A stretch of DNA of 64,000 nucleotides from MFZZ01 sp964582715 (GTDB lineage: Bacteria > Patescibacteriota > Microgenomatia > UBA1406 > GWC2-37-13). A program made the translations under genes and the position numbers. Of this stretch, positions 1 through 8,920 are shown in pieces; within the stretch, counting starts at the first letter, position 1, and each line of letters begins with the position of its first letter. Below the pieces are notes generated by a model that saw only the letters and a program-made list of their open reading frames with translations, had not been told where the DNA came from and searched no databases. The stretch lies in assembly GCA_964582715.1 (NCBI GenBank), contig CAZOSM010000004.1, forward strand, positions 106,200-170,199. Reading direction: 5' to 3'.

Positions 1-34
1 TTTCAGATTTTTTTTCAATGAGTTTTAATTTCAT
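1..34 (-). CDS. Partial CDS, start of a gene running off the left edge
   Basis: An ATG on the minus strand lies 2 nt after the stop codon of the ArsR-type regulator and opens a frame starting MKLKLIEKKSE that leaves the window. The tight spacing suggests co-transcription and translational coupling with the regulator, so this is probably the gene it controls. Eleven codons are too few to identify a product. Confidence 0.5.
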   Translation of the reverse strand, partial: MKLKLIEKKSE

Positions 35-36
35 AT

Positions 37-312
37 TTATTTTGAAAATAATAATTTTTTTAAGTCAATTCCATGTTCCTCCAAAAACTGCCTGTTTAAA
101 CTATAAAACCAGAGGACACCTTCCTTTCTGTTAGTGATAACGCCTGCATCAACTAATTTATTAAAGTGATGAGAGAGAGTAGGTTGCGTGAGAGAAAATT
201 CTTTCATTAACTCCTGACAAGCCATTTCTTCTGTATGTATAAGTCTTTTAAGCATAGCAAGGCGGGTTTCGTCTGCGAGTGCTTTAAAAAGTTTGACTGT
301 TTTTTTATCCAT
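37..312 (-). CDS. ArsR-family winged-helix transcriptional regulator
   Basis: A 91-aa DNA-binding protein of the ArsR/SmtB type. Residues 5-30 (KTVKLFKALADETRLAMLKR) are the typical N-terminal helix pair of the family, and residues about 31-60 form the helix-turn-helix (CQELMKEFSLTQPTLSHHFN) followed by a beta wing near NRKEGVLWFYSL. I see no ELCVCDL-type metal site; the nearest Cys is in MACQEL, so the inducer is unknown. The ATG at 312 is preferred over an upstream in-frame start because a TTGACA-17-TATTAT promoter (365-360 and 342-337) lies just upstream. It is divergent from the DUF488 gene, with which it shares the control region, and probably represses itself and the partial gene downstream. 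Confidence 0.85.
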   Translation of the reverse strand: MDKKTVKLFKALADETRLAMLKRLIHTEEMACQELMKEFSLTQPTLSHHFNKLVDAGVITNRKEGVLWFYSLNRQFLEEHGIDLKKLLFSK

Positions 313-336
313 ATATTTAATTATTGAAATGTTTCT

Positions 337-379
337 ATAATATACCCTTGTCAACAATTTGTCAATAAAGCGATATACT
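337..379. promoter_or_regulatory. Divergent promoter and probable ArsR operator
   Basis: Seen directly: a minus-strand promoter TTGACA (365-360), 17-nt spacer, TATTAT (342-337) for the regulator, and a plus-strand TATACT (374-379) 6 nt before the DUF488 ATG. Two direct copies of TTGTCAA lie at 348-354 and 359-365, 11 bp apart, about one helical turn, and overlap both promoters. Inference: these are the operator half-sites of the ArsR-type protein. Confidence 0.5.
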
Positions 380-385
380 ATTTAT

Positions 386-730
386 ATGCTAAAACTCAAA
401 CGGATATATGATTCATACCATAAAGAAGATGGATATAGGATATTAGTTGATAGACTTTGGCCGCGTGGTGTATCTAAGGAAGATGCTCATATTGATCTCT
501 GGATGAAAGATATAGCGCCAAGTGACGAGCTGCGTAAATGGTTCCATCATGAAGAAGCTAAGTGGGATGAGTTTAAGAAAAGATATAGTAAAGAATTACA
601 GAATAATTCGCAACATATTAAAGAACTTAAAGATCTTGTAAAGCGACATAGAGTTATTACACTGCTGTATGGTGCAAAAGATACGGAACATAATCAGGCA
701 GTCGTACTTAAAGAATTTCTAGAACATTAA
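386..730 (+). CDS. DUF488 family protein (YeaO-like)
   Basis: A 114-aa soluble protein with the DUF488 signature: DRLWPRGVSKEDAHIDLWMK near residues 22-41, an ELRKWF segment, and a C-terminal LLYGAKDTEHNQAVVLKEFL. The family is widespread and structurally known, but its biochemical role is not settled. The start at 386 is chosen because a TATACT box ends 6 nt upstream; a longer reading from about 359 would begin inside the control region. It is divergent from the ArsR-type gene and may be under its control, as DUF488 genes are often near stress regulators (inference). Confidence 0.85.
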   Translation: MLKLKRIYDSYHKEDGYRILVDRLWPRGVSKEDAHIDLWMKDIAPSDELRKWFHHEEAKWDEFKKRYSKELQNNSQHIKELKDLVKRHRVITLLYGAKDTEHNQAVVLKEFLEH

Positions 731-768
731 GAAATAATGAGAGTTTATTGTTGATATAATCAATGTAT

Positions 769-1362
769 ATGAGAAAAATAATTGTACTTACTTTTTTATC
801 TTTAGACGGTGTTATGCAAGCTCCAGGAGGTCCGGAAGAAGATCCTTCAGGAGATTTTACATATGGTGGCTGGACTGTTCCATACTTTGATGAAGAATTA
901 GGTAAAGCAATGGGTTCACAAATGGGACCTGCTGACCTCCTTTTGGGAAGAAAGACGTTTGAGATATTTGCTGGCTACTGGCCCGAGCATGAGAACGACT
1001 GGCCTGGTATTAATAAGGTAGCAAAGTATGTTGTTTCTACCACTCTAAAAGAACATAGCTGGAGTAACTCCGTTTTTATAAATAGCAATGTAGTTGAAGA
1101 AATTAAAAAACTTAAATCTCAAGAAGGTTTAGACTTACAAGTTCATGGAAGTGGCAATCTGATTCAAACATTATTAGAGCACGATCTCGTAGATGAGTTT
1201 TGGCTAAAAATATTCCCTGTTACGTTAGGAAGAGGGAAGAGATTATTTGATGAAGGAACTCTACCTGCAGCTTTTACATTAATTGATTCAAAATCAACTC
1301 CTTCTGGTGTTATTCTCGCAAAGTATAAGCGTGCAGGAGAAGTAAAGACAGGTTCATTTTAA
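769..1362 (+). CDS. Dihydrofolate reductase-like (RibD C-terminal domain) protein
   Basis: A 197-aa member of the RibD_C / YyaP-like reductase superfamily. N-terminal FLSLDGVMQAP, then DLLLGRKTFEIFAGYWP around residue 60 and QVHGSGNLIQTLLEHDLVDEFWL around residues 123-145, with IFPVTLGRGKRLF, are characteristic nucleotide-binding segments. Family members are NAD(P)H-dependent reductases of often unknown substrate. Nothing else for riboflavin synthesis is nearby, so a stand-alone role is likelier than RibD function. Start: an extended -10 (TGATATAAT, ending 760) lies 8 nt before this ATG. An ATG 6 nt earlier is too close to it. Confidence 0.85.
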   Translation: MRKIIVLTFLSLDGVMQAPGGPEEDPSGDFTYGGWTVPYFDEELGKAMGSQMGPADLLLGRKTFEIFAGYWPEHENDWPGINKVAKYVVSTTLKEHSWSNSVFINSNVVEEIKKLKSQEGLDLQVHGSGNLIQTLLEHDLVDEFWLKIFPVTLGRGKRLFDEGTLPAAFTLIDSKSTPSGVILAKYKRAGEVKTGSF

Positions 1363-1369
1363 AGAGGTG

Positions 1370-3049
1370 CTAACACTTCATCTTAAGTCTCTGTCCAGGA
1401 TGAATAAGGGTAGAAGGGAGGTTATTTCCCTGCATTAATTCTGTATATTTTGATCCTTCTCCCAATGTAGTCTTGGATATATTCCATAAGTTATCTCCTG
1501 ATTTTACAGTATACTCGCATGAGTTAGTATCTGGGGTTCCTGTAGTATCTGGTGCAGTAGGTGGTATGTGCGTTATCTGAGTTGGGAATACGGCAAGAAT
1601 ACGTGAGACAAAGTTTTTATAGTATGAAATATAACTTGCGGTTGAATTGGTCGTTTTAATAGTCATTTTGTTACTCCAGTCACCTGACATGCACCCGTTA
1701 CCTCCACGGATCGTAAATGTATAGGTGGTATTGGGGGTAAGCATATTAATTGTATAGGAAATTGCCCCAGTAGGCTTTCCTGTTTCAAACTCGACACCAT
1801 ACTGGTGTGTGTTTTCATCCAATCCATAACTTACGAAATACTTGTGAGCACCTGTAGCTGGTGCGAAGTATAGTACTGCCTGAGTATTACTTACATCAAT
1901 CTGAAATAGGTTGGGCGCTTCTGAAGGCTTAGAATCGGAACAGGATGGAGGATGTGAAGTTACTGAGGAAGTGTTGGTATTCTTAGTGGGTTTTGGTGTT
2001 GAGGTTGGTGCATCTGTAGGAGCAGGAGTATTGGTTGGCGTTGGTGTAGGAGTAGGTGTGTTGGTTGGTGTTGGTGTATTTGTTGGGGTAGGCTCAACAT
2101 CTAAAAATACCTGTACACGATCGTTTCCTGTATCTACAACCCAGATTGTACCTGCATTGTCCATTGCTATACTGAAAGGATTATTTAATTGACCGTCTCC
2201 AATTCCAGAGCTTTGGTATGTTTCAATAAGTGAGCCGGTTAACGTATATTTATTTATTTTATGATCATCAGGACACGCAGCATATACGTTTCCATCGTTA
2301 TCTACTTTTACATCCCGAATACTTGAGCAAGCAGACCATCTTCTAATAAAATTGCCATCAGTATCAAATACTTGAATCCTGTTATTTAAGGTTTCGGCAG
2401 CAAAAATATATCCTGTTCCTTCATGGTAAAATACACTGTTTACACCTCCTATATTTTCACCTCCAAGACCTACCCAGTTAGTAATAAAGTTACCACTACT
2501 ATCAAATTTAGAAATGCGATGATTAGTTGATTCTGCAACATAAATATTGCCTTCGCTGTCAACTGTCGCAGAATATGGTGTTTGTAACTGTCCATCACCT
2601 GTACCGCCTGTTCCAAACTTCATAATAAAATTACCATTGTTATCAAATTTTTGAATACGATTATTCGCAGAATCTGCCACATAAATATTATCATCTGAAT
2701 CTATGCCAAGCTTTCTTGGCCCGGAAAACTGACCGTCTCCAGAACCAGTTGTGCCCCATTTCAAAATAAAATCACCATTGGAACTGAATTTCTGTACATT
2801 ATTACCTGCTGTATCTATTACAAATAGGTTTCCATTGGAATCGCGTACAATACCCTGTGGACTTTGAAACTGGCCGTCTCCAGAACCGCTGCTTCCAAAC
2901 TGTGACTGATATATAAGAACAGCATAAATGGGAGATGCAAAAGAGCTAACAAAAACAAACAATATCAAAAAAAATACTACAATCGAGTAAATAAGCTTAA
3001 CTGGTTTCACATATCTACTATAGCAAATAATAGAGAATTTGTTTTCCAT
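1370..3049 (-). CDS. Membrane-anchored NHL-repeat / FN3 / LysM surface protein
   Basis: A 559-aa exported protein. Residues about 18-45 form a hydrophobic signal or anchor segment (KLIYSIVVFFLILFVFVSSF). Then come about six NHL beta-propeller repeats (recurring GSGDGQF, SDDNIYVADSANNRIQKF) to about residue 320, a Thr/Pro linker of TPTP repeats, a fibronectin-III-like domain (about 385-470, with YTINMLTPNTTYTFTIRGG), and a C-terminal LysM domain (CEYTVKSGDNLWNISKTTLG) that should bind peptidoglycan or other glycan. Six-bladed NHL propellers usually mediate binding. The role is probably cell-surface adhesion or scaffolding. The LysM contains a Cys at each end, perhaps a disulfide. The start is chosen at an ATG 5 nt after a TATTTT box. 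Confidence 0.8.
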   Translation of the reverse strand: MENKFSIICYSRYVKPVKLIYSIVVFFLILFVFVSSFASPIYAVLIYQSQFGSSGSGDGQFQSPQGIVRDSNGNLFVIDTAGNNVQKFSSNGDFILKWGTTGSGDGQFSGPRKLGIDSDDNIYVADSANNRIQKFDNNGNFIMKFGTGGTGDGQLQTPYSATVDSEGNIYVAESTNHRISKFDSSGNFITNWVGLGGENIGGVNSVFYHEGTGYIFAAETLNNRIQVFDTDGNFIRRWSACSSIRDVKVDNDGNVYAACPDDHKINKYTLTGSLIETYQSSGIGDGQLNNPFSIAMDNAGTIWVVDTGNDRVQVFLDVEPTPTNTPTPTNTPTPTPTPTNTPAPTDAPTSTPKPTKNTNTSSVTSHPPSCSDSKPSEAPNLFQIDVSNTQAVLYFAPATGAHKYFVSYGLDENTHQYGVEFETGKPTGAISYTINMLTPNTTYTFTIRGGNGCMSGDWSNKMTIKTTNSTASYISYYKNFVSRILAVFPTQITHIPPTAPDTTGTPDTNSCEYTVKSGDNLWNISKTTLGEGSKYTELMQGNNLPSTLIHPGQRLKMKC

Positions 3050-3127
3050 ATAAGAAAATACTTGAAGTGAATTAGGGAACAATAGACTATTGTAGATAGA
3101 AAATGCTTGATCTGGTACACTAAACGT

Positions 3128-3313
3128 ATGGAAATATTTTTATGGGGATTATGGAATGGACTAACTGCTTGGATTGTACTTATTGCTCATGTATTTGGAG
3201 CCTTACAACAGTATCCAGTTTATAATACTGCACTTGATGGAGGATGGTACCAGTTTGGATTCTTGCTGGGTGCGGGATCTCCACTACTTGGATTATTTGG
3301 AAAAAAACATTAA
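3128..3313 (+). CDS. Small hypothetical membrane protein
   Basis: A 61-aa protein starting MEIFLWGLWNGLTAWIVL, with one clear N-terminal membrane segment and a weaker hydrophobic C-terminal stretch. I do not recognise a family. The start is set by an extended -10 box (TGGTACACT, ending 3121) exactly 6 nt before the ATG, which supports it as a real gene. Its last 4 nt overlap the end of the convergent DUF4105 gene. Confidence 0.55.
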   Translation: MEIFLWGLWNGLTAWIVLIAHVFGALQQYPVYNTALDGGWYQFGFLLGAGSPLLGLFGKKH

Positions 3314-4179
3314 TTTTCTTTCAATAATTCTGTTCGTAATTGTTCGGAAAAATCAGGTTCTGCGTAGTATTTTTTCACTAAATCGGAAATATAATAGTTA
3401 TTCTTAACTTCTTCAAAAGAAATATCATTTTGGATAAAACCCAACTCGTATAACATCTCATCAGAATACCCAGGAAAAATCCAGGCTGCATGATAGGGAA
3501 TTGTGCCTGGTTTACTTGCATTCGCATTTTTAGCGAGCTCATTGGTACAGTTACTGGTTAGACTATTATAAAAACGGGGAGTGGTTTCCAGACTTTGTGT
3601 GGTTTTGGCAAGCTGTAGAAACAATCGCCGTCCTTGTTCTTTAGAAATAGTGAGAGGATACATGTATACACTATTATCTTCAATAAGAATTCTTCGTTGT
3701 GTTAAGTCTTCTTCTGTGCCCCAAACGTACATGATTTCAAAACTATTCAGCATGCCTTTTAATAACCCAAACTGTTCTTCTTTTTCGCGGCGAGCTTCTA
3801 CAGAAACAACTATTGGTTTTTCATCTTCAAAATCAAAAACAAAATAGGTGTGCGCAATCCCGCCAAATTTGATGATCGGAAATCCTTCGAATGGCTCAAC
3901 TAAAAACCACACACGCTCCAGTTTAGAAATATTAACTTCACGATCTATATACCCGGCAGAAATAAATTTCCCAGGCGCATATCGATAATCACGCAGATTT
4001 GTAATACCTACAATATCATCATTAATTTCAATTTGTGGTAAGGTTTCAAAACCAACTTCCCAGTCTCTATCATTATTTGGCTTCATAACAAAGAAGACGT
4101 AAATCAGATAAGCAACTATAATGGTTAAAATAGTTACTAAAAAATATGATTTACCGTGTCTCAGTTTTTGTATATTCAT
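3310..4179 (-). CDS. DUF4105 family (Lnb-type) membrane-anchored protein
   Basis: A 289-aa protein with one N-terminal membrane segment (residues 12-31) and an external domain matching DUF4105, the family that includes the lipoprotein N-acyltransferase Lnb. Candidate catalytic positions are H110 (GIAHTYFVF), S126 (VVSVEAR) and C211 (LTSNCTNEL), together with NLRDYRY and EIMYVWGTEEDL. Family knowledge suggests acyl transfer or hydrolysis on lipids or lipoproteins at the outer face of the membrane. The substrate here is unknown. It stands alone, flanked by a small membrane protein and a histidine kinase. Confidence 0.75.
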   Translation of the reverse strand: MNIQKLRHGKSYFLVTILTIIVAYLIYVFFVMKPNNDRDWEVGFETLPQIEINDDIVGITNLRDYRYAPGKFISAGYIDREVNISKLERVWFLVEPFEGFPIIKFGGIAHTYFVFDFEDEKPIVVSVEARREKEEQFGLLKGMLNSFEIMYVWGTEEDLTQRRILIEDNSVYMYPLTISKEQGRRLFLQLAKTTQSLETTPRFYNSLTSNCTNELAKNANASKPGTIPYHAAWIFPGYSDEMLYELGFIQNDISFEEVKNNYYISDLVKKYYAEPDFSEQLRTELLKEN

Positions 4180-4257
4180 AGCATTATTATAATTGCTTTT
4201 CCATTTCTTCCATAACTTTTACGTTTCTTTTTTTTAAAGGAGTTATACTATTGAGAT

Positions 4258-5424
4258 ATGCCGAGGAACCAGAACAAGAATCCTGCTATGCAAAATAAAT
4301 ATATGCTTATACAACAACCTAATTTAAAAAAAAACGTAAGTCACATCATTAATCCAAGTGTTACAACGAATGAACTAAGCAGTTATGAGAAACTGCTTTA
4401 CTGGGCTGCAATTATTGAATCATCAGATGATGCAATAATTAGTAAATCCCCAGAGGGTATTATTACCAGTTGGAATAAAGGAGCAGAAAAATTATATGGT
4501 TATACTGCTCAAGAAGTAATTGGGAAACCAGTATCTATTATTATGCCTAAAGGAAAGGAAAGTGATTTCTCTTATATGATGTCACAATTTTTAGCTGGTA
4601 AACGTATTGATCATTATGCAACTCAAAGGCAAAGAAAAGATGGTCGTATAATTGATGTTTCTATAACAGTTTCTCCAATTAAAGATGCAACTGGAAAAAT
4701 TATTGGGGCTTCAAAAATTGCACGTGATATCACAGCCCAGGTGGAAGAAGAGAGAAGAAAAGAAGATTTTATAAGTACTGCAAGCCATGAGCTGAAAACT
4801 CCCCTTACAAGCCAACAGGTATATGGCAAACTTCTCGAACGATTAATAGAAAAAAATGATGACTCAGAATATCTTCCTTTAATTCAAAAAATGAATAAAC
4901 AAACAAAAAAATTAATTAAACTTACAGAAGATCTCATAGAGTTGTCACGCACAGAAAAAGGTAAATTAGAGATGGATATGGAGCCTTTTGATTTTGATGA
5001 TCTGGTACAAGAAATTGTTGAGAATTCACGGATGATTTCAAACCATAAAATTGAAATAACTAGCACTGTAAATCAGTCTATTGTAGGAGACAGAGAACGT
5101 ATAGGTCAGGTTCTCACTAATTTAATTCTGAATGCGGTAAAGTATTCTCCCCGTGCAGAACAAGTTATTGTGAATACTAATGTCATTGATAATGAGCTGC
5201 AGGTATCAATTAGAGATTTCGGAATTGGTATACCAAAAGAGTATCATGAGAAAATTTTTGAAAGATTTTTTAGAGTATATGGTGAAGATGAAAAGACCTT
5301 TCCTGGTATGGGAATAGGTCTCTATTTAAGTAAGGAAATCGTAACCAGACATGGAGGCACTATCTGGCTCGAAAGTGATAGTAATAAAGGATCCACTTTT
5401 ACTTTCTCTTTACCTCTAGGGTAG
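4258..5424 (+). CDS. Soluble PAS-domain sensor histidine kinase
   Basis: A 388-aa kinase without membrane segments. PAS domain at residues about 45-165 (GIITSWNKGAEKLYGYTAQE; the PAC part ends ASKIARDITA), HisKA with phospho-acceptor H177 in ASHELKTPLT, then HATPase_c with the N box LTNLILNAVKYSP, RDFGIGIPKEY and GMGIGLYLSKEIVTRHGG. It should autophosphorylate in response to a cytosolic or redox signal read by the PAS domain. No response regulator is adjacent, so the partner is encoded elsewhere. A TATACT box (4244-4249) lies 8 nt before the ATG. Confidence 0.92.
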   Translation: MPRNQNKNPAMQNKYMLIQQPNLKKNVSHIINPSVTTNELSSYEKLLYWAAIIESSDDAIISKSPEGIITSWNKGAEKLYGYTAQEVIGKPVSIIMPKGKESDFSYMMSQFLAGKRIDHYATQRQRKDGRIIDVSITVSPIKDATGKIIGASKIARDITAQVEEERRKEDFISTASHELKTPLTSQQVYGKLLERLIEKNDDSEYLPLIQKMNKQTKKLIKLTEDLIELSRTEKGKLEMDMEPFDFDDLVQEIVENSRMISNHKIEITSTVNQSIVGDRERIGQVLTNLILNAVKYSPRAEQVIVNTNVIDNELQVSIRDFGIGIPKEYHEKIFERFFRVYGEDEKTFPGMGIGLYLSKEIVTRHGGTIWLESDSNKGSTFTFSLPLG

Positions 5425-5637
5425 TTATTGCCCACCTTCCCCTTGGTTTACATTCACATCGACTTCGTCAGGTACATTAATTTGTGGAGTAGAAGTAGAT
5501 TGTTGGATCATAGGCAAACCATAATATATAAATAAGAATACAAAGACACCTAAAACAATAATTCCAAGAAGAAATCCCATCCCATTACTATCTGAATTTC
5601 CATTGCCTGGGTTATTAACAATTACTGGTTCTGCCAT
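5425..5637 (-). CDS. Small single-pass membrane protein
   Basis: A 70-aa protein with a short Asn/Gly-rich N-terminus, one membrane segment (FLLGIIVLGVFVFLFIYYGL, about residues 22-41) and an acidic tail (VPDEVDVNVNQGEGG). It is convergent with the PAS kinase, whose stop abuts its own. It lies downstream of the second histidine kinase on the same strand with an 80-nt gap, so co-transcription is possible. No recognised family. Confidence 0.6.
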   Translation of the reverse strand: MAEPVIVNNPGNGNSDSNGMGFLLGIIVLGVFVFLFIYYGLPMIQQSTSTPQINVPDEVDVNVNQGEGGQ

Positions 5638-5717
5638 AAGAATATTAACAAATTAATAATATAGAGACATAATACAAATGAACGTTTAAGAATGAGTGTG
5701 AGAAGTGTAAAAATTTG

Positions 5718-7196
5718 TTAAGAAGATGTCGAGGTTTTCTTTAAGGGAAGACTAAAACTGAATGTTGAACCTTTAGCTTTTTTACTTTCAACCCAGATCC
5801 TCCCACGATGTCTGTTAATAATTTCTTTAGCAATATAAAGCCCCATTCCAAATCCAGGAAATGTATTATCCTTATTATCTTTGATCTGATATAAACGCTC
5901 AAAGATACGCTTTTGTTGATCTTTTTCAATACCGATACCTTGATCTTTTACATGAACTTCAATCATATTTCCTTTTTTACTCATGCTAACTGTTACTGGC
6001 TGACCATTGCGGGAATACTTCATAGCATTGGTAATGAGGTTTGTTATAACCTGATAAATTCTAAAGCGATCTGCATACACTTCATCAGATATTTTTTTTG
6101 TAAAGGTTATTTTGTGTTTAGAAGAAGAAGCCTGAAATATCTCTACAGTTTCTTCTACTACTTCTCTTAATGAAAAAATTTCTTTATTAAAACTCAACTT
6201 ACCTGTTTGTAAACGAGAAACATCTAGTAAATCATTAATGAGCTTCTGTAACCTGTTCGTTTGTTTATGTATGTTTTGCACTGACTTTATTACTTTTTCA
6301 TCTTTATACGTATGCATGAGCTTCATGAGTACATCGATATAGAGTTTCATACTGGTTAGCGGGGTTTTAAGCTCATGGGAGGCCATATTTACAAAATCAT
6401 CTTTACGTTCTTCAAGTTCTTTTTGAGCTGTAATATCATCTACTACACATACGCATGCAATTACTTCATTTTTTCTGTTATGAATTGGAGTTGCACTGAC
6501 AAGTAAAATAACTTTCTTTTTATCCTTGCGGATGATATTTATTTCAAGCCCAACAGTCGATTTGCCTTGTGTGAGTGCTGTAATAATTGGTCCTTGACTA
6601 GTTGATAAAGGTTTACCATTATGTGTCGTAGGTAGGAGAGGTCTATTTTTGCCTACTTTAAAACCAATGGGAATAGGTACTCCTATTATTTCATTTGTTC
6701 TTTTATTGATGTTGGTTACATAACCATCTTTATCTGTTATGATGACACCCACCGGCATTTCCTGAATAATACTTTGCAGTCTTTTTTTCTCATCAGTTTC
6801 TCGAAGAATGAGTCTATCAATAGTTTCTTTTAGCCAACCTATAACTCCGGCAAGAAGGAAATAAATGATAGCTAATATCATTGTTGTTTCTATCCCTGAT
6901 TCAAGATGTTCCCCTTTGTAATTTCTGGAGTAAATAATATATAAATAATAGCCAATAGTAATAAACGTAGTAGTTACACCTCCTAATATTCCTTCACGGA
7001 AAGAGAAATAAATAATAAATGTTAAAAAAAGAAAGATAGCAAAGGGGGCAACCAGGTCTGGATTATGTATGATCTGATTGGCATACAATTCAAGGAAAAC
7101 TGCAGTAATTAAAGTAGTAAAAAAAGGAAAGAAAAAAGAATATTTATTATCTCCCAGATGAGCAATTGGGTTGAGATACGTGTATATTCTTTTCAT
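5718..7196 (-). CDS. Membrane-bound PAS sensor histidine kinase
   Basis: A 492-aa kinase. Residues 20-120 hold about four membrane segments resembling a DUF4118-like sensor module. A PAS domain follows (about 140-255, MPVGVIITDKDGYVTNINKR), then HisKA with H274 (MASHELKTPLTS) and HATPase_c (N box LITNAMKYSRNG, VKDQGIGIEKDQ, GFGMGLYIAKEIINRH). It resembles the soluble kinase at 4258 in its kinase core, so the two may share a response regulator (inference); none lies nearby. It should report a membrane or periplasmic signal. Confidence 0.92.
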   Translation of the reverse strand: MKRIYTYLNPIAHLGDNKYSFFFPFFTTLITAVFLELYANQIIHNPDLVAPFAIFLFLTFIIYFSFREGILGGVTTTFITIGYYLYIIYSRNYKGEHLESGIETTMILAIIYFLLAGVIGWLKETIDRLILRETDEKKRLQSIIQEMPVGVIITDKDGYVTNINKRTNEIIGVPIPIGFKVGKNRPLLPTTHNGKPLSTSQGPIITALTQGKSTVGLEINIIRKDKKKVILLVSATPIHNRKNEVIACVCVVDDITAQKELEERKDDFVNMASHELKTPLTSMKLYIDVLMKLMHTYKDEKVIKSVQNIHKQTNRLQKLINDLLDVSRLQTGKLSFNKEIFSLREVVEETVEIFQASSSKHKITFTKKISDEVYADRFRIYQVITNLITNAMKYSRNGQPVTVSMSKKGNMIEVHVKDQGIGIEKDQQKRIFERLYQIKDNKDNTFPGFGMGLYIAKEIINRHRGRIWVESKKAKGSTFSFSLPLKKTSTSS

Positions 7197-7251
7197 AGAC
7201 GAATTTTATATTGTATCATGGGAACCTTATACTAATTTGTAAGTAACCTGT

Positions 7252-8343
7252 ATGATTTCTGTGCAACCTATCCACATAAAACAGTATATAGCTCAAGATA
7301 GAAAGCAGTATACAAAGTCTTTGCCATACAAATTTTATATCTCCTGGGAAGATGCGTTATGGGATATTATTAATTCTTTTGGTATTCCTAAGGGTAGTAA
7401 GATTTTAGTCCCTTCTTTTTTTTGTACCGATGTCATGAATAATATGAAGGATCATGGACTTTCTCCACTCTATTATAAAGTGGATGAAAACCTACAGCCA
7501 GATCCTCAAGAGGTGAGAAAGCTTGTCAAAACGTATAATCCTTCATTTCTTGTGCTGTTTCATGCAGTTGGGATCCAGAATGATTGTATGAATAGCCAGT
7601 TTATTAATACATTACCGTCGGAGCTGATTATTATTGAAGATGGTGTGCATCGTATAGTGAACCCTAGTGAAGTAAAACTATATGCACCACATCATATAGT
7701 TATTAACAGCTTTAGAAAAGTAGTTCCGTTACAGGGAAGTTTCCTTTTTGGACAAGCAGCCTTTATTAATAAACTAAAAGGAGCAGCTACTTCTACTTTT
7801 TTTTACTCATGGTCGATTATCTTTTTTTGGTGGTTGATGCAGATATTTTTTACATTACAAAAATATACTCCAGTTCTACCTATATCTTTGCTTTTGGGGA
7901 GGTTAGGTGAGATCTGTATGTTACGACGATATGATATTATCGGTGATGAAAAGGCTGCAGGTTTTTGTCCTGCATTTTTTAAAAAGATGTATTTTCGATT
8001 AGACTTTAAAAGAATTAAAGAACATAAAAGAAAACAAGTATTGGAATATGAAACATACCTTAATAGCTCCGCAGTATATAGAGTTCCTGGTTACTCTCAT
8101 GATGATAGAGGAGAACTGAGAGGATATCCAATTATTGCAAAAAGAGACATGGCAAAAGCAATAATCTCTTTTTGTCGAGAACATGGATTACTCATACGAG
8201 CTGAGCTTGATGATTCAAAATGGGCAAAAAAAAGAAGTATTATGTACCTACCGCTTGGACCACACGTCGAAATAGAGGATATTAAAATAATCTCAACTAT
8301 ATTCAATAGAGCAGTAAGCTCGGTACATAATACTTCCCCCTAA
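7252..8343 (+). CDS. DegT/DnrJ/EryC1-like PLP-fold protein
   Basis: A 363-aa protein with the outline of sugar-nucleotide aminotransferases. ILVPSFFCTDVMNNM (about 51-65) matches the substrate-binding start, IIIEDGVHRI (127-136) holds the Asp that contacts the PLP nitrogen, and SFRKVVPLQGS (153-163) holds the candidate PLP lysine K156. A hydrophobic block (about 182-205) is unusual and could attach the protein to the membrane. Family members transfer amino groups to keto-sugars for cell-surface polysaccharide. No sugar operon surrounds it, so the substrate cannot be named. Confidence 0.7.
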   Translation: MISVQPIHIKQYIAQDRKQYTKSLPYKFYISWEDALWDIINSFGIPKGSKILVPSFFCTDVMNNMKDHGLSPLYYKVDENLQPDPQEVRKLVKTYNPSFLVLFHAVGIQNDCMNSQFINTLPSELIIIEDGVHRIVNPSEVKLYAPHHIVINSFRKVVPLQGSFLFGQAAFINKLKGAATSTFFYSWSIIFFWWLMQIFFTLQKYTPVLPISLLLGRLGEICMLRRYDIIGDEKAAGFCPAFFKKMYFRLDFKRIKEHKRKQVLEYETYLNSSAVYRVPGYSHDDRGELRGYPIIAKRDMAKAIISFCREHGLLIRAELDDSKWAKKRSIMYLPLGPHVEIEDIKIISTIFNRAVSSVHNTSP

Positions 8344-8346
8344 TTA

Positions 8347-8826
8347 TTAAATTTCTGTTTGCTCGCTTTCGGCGATCTCTGTTAGTTTTTCGTTAGTTTC
8401 TTTTTCTTCCTGTAACGTTTCTAGGAGTAAATCGAGGACTTCATCATATCCTAGCAGCTTTGCATACGTTGCCGCGCAACCGTAACCGGCAATTTCATAG
8501 TGCTCAACACGTTGAGCTGCACCAATCAGGGCTTGATCTAAAAACTCATTAGCATCTTCTTCTAATAATTTTTTACCTTCTTTTATAAGTCCTTCCATTC
8601 CTTCACATTTTTCTCCTTCGAGTGTAACTTCTAGTTTTTCAGCAATCTGTTGTAATCTTTTAATCTGTCCTTTAGTTTGTTCGAGATGTTCATTAAACCC
8701 GTCTTTCAATTCCTGATTTGTTGCCTTTTCGGCCATTTTAGGTAATGCTTGAGTAATTTGATTTTCTGCAGAATATAAATCTTGTAGTTCATGCAGTAAT
8801 AGATCATCATGTGATGTAAATTTCAT
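8347..8826 (-). CDS. DUF892 ferritin-like protein (YciE family)
   Basis: A 159-aa all-helical protein of the DUF892/YciE ferritin-like family. DDLLLHELQDLYSAENQI at the N-terminus supplies the first Glu-rich helix, EHLEQTKGQIKRL the second, and RVEHYEIAGYGCAATYAKLL the third with the EXXH-like ligand set. Family members are linked to stress responses and probably bind a di-iron centre. It stands alone, convergent with the DegT-like gene. Confidence 0.9.
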   Translation of the reverse strand: MKFTSHDDLLLHELQDLYSAENQITQALPKMAEKATNQELKDGFNEHLEQTKGQIKRLQQIAEKLEVTLEGEKCEGMEGLIKEGKKLLEEDANEFLDQALIGAAQRVEHYEIAGYGCAATYAKLLGYDEVLDLLLETLQEEKETNEKLTEIAESEQTEI

Positions 8827-8920
8827 ATGTAAAATCGAAATTAATAATTTCCTTAATCATAGAAGTAGAAATTCAATAATTACGTTATAAAGAGGTAATA
8901 ATTACGTAAGAGGAAGCAGG

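Noticed and set aside
1911..2192. Plus-strand reading frame rich in GVGVGV
   Set aside because: It is the antisense shadow of the Thr/Pro linker of the NHL/LysM surface protein; it has no promoter.
4258..7196. Two histidine kinases as a duplicated pair or a two-component operon
   Set aside because: They are on opposite strands, differ in sensor parts and overall sequence, and have no response regulator nearby; only the common kinase core is shared.
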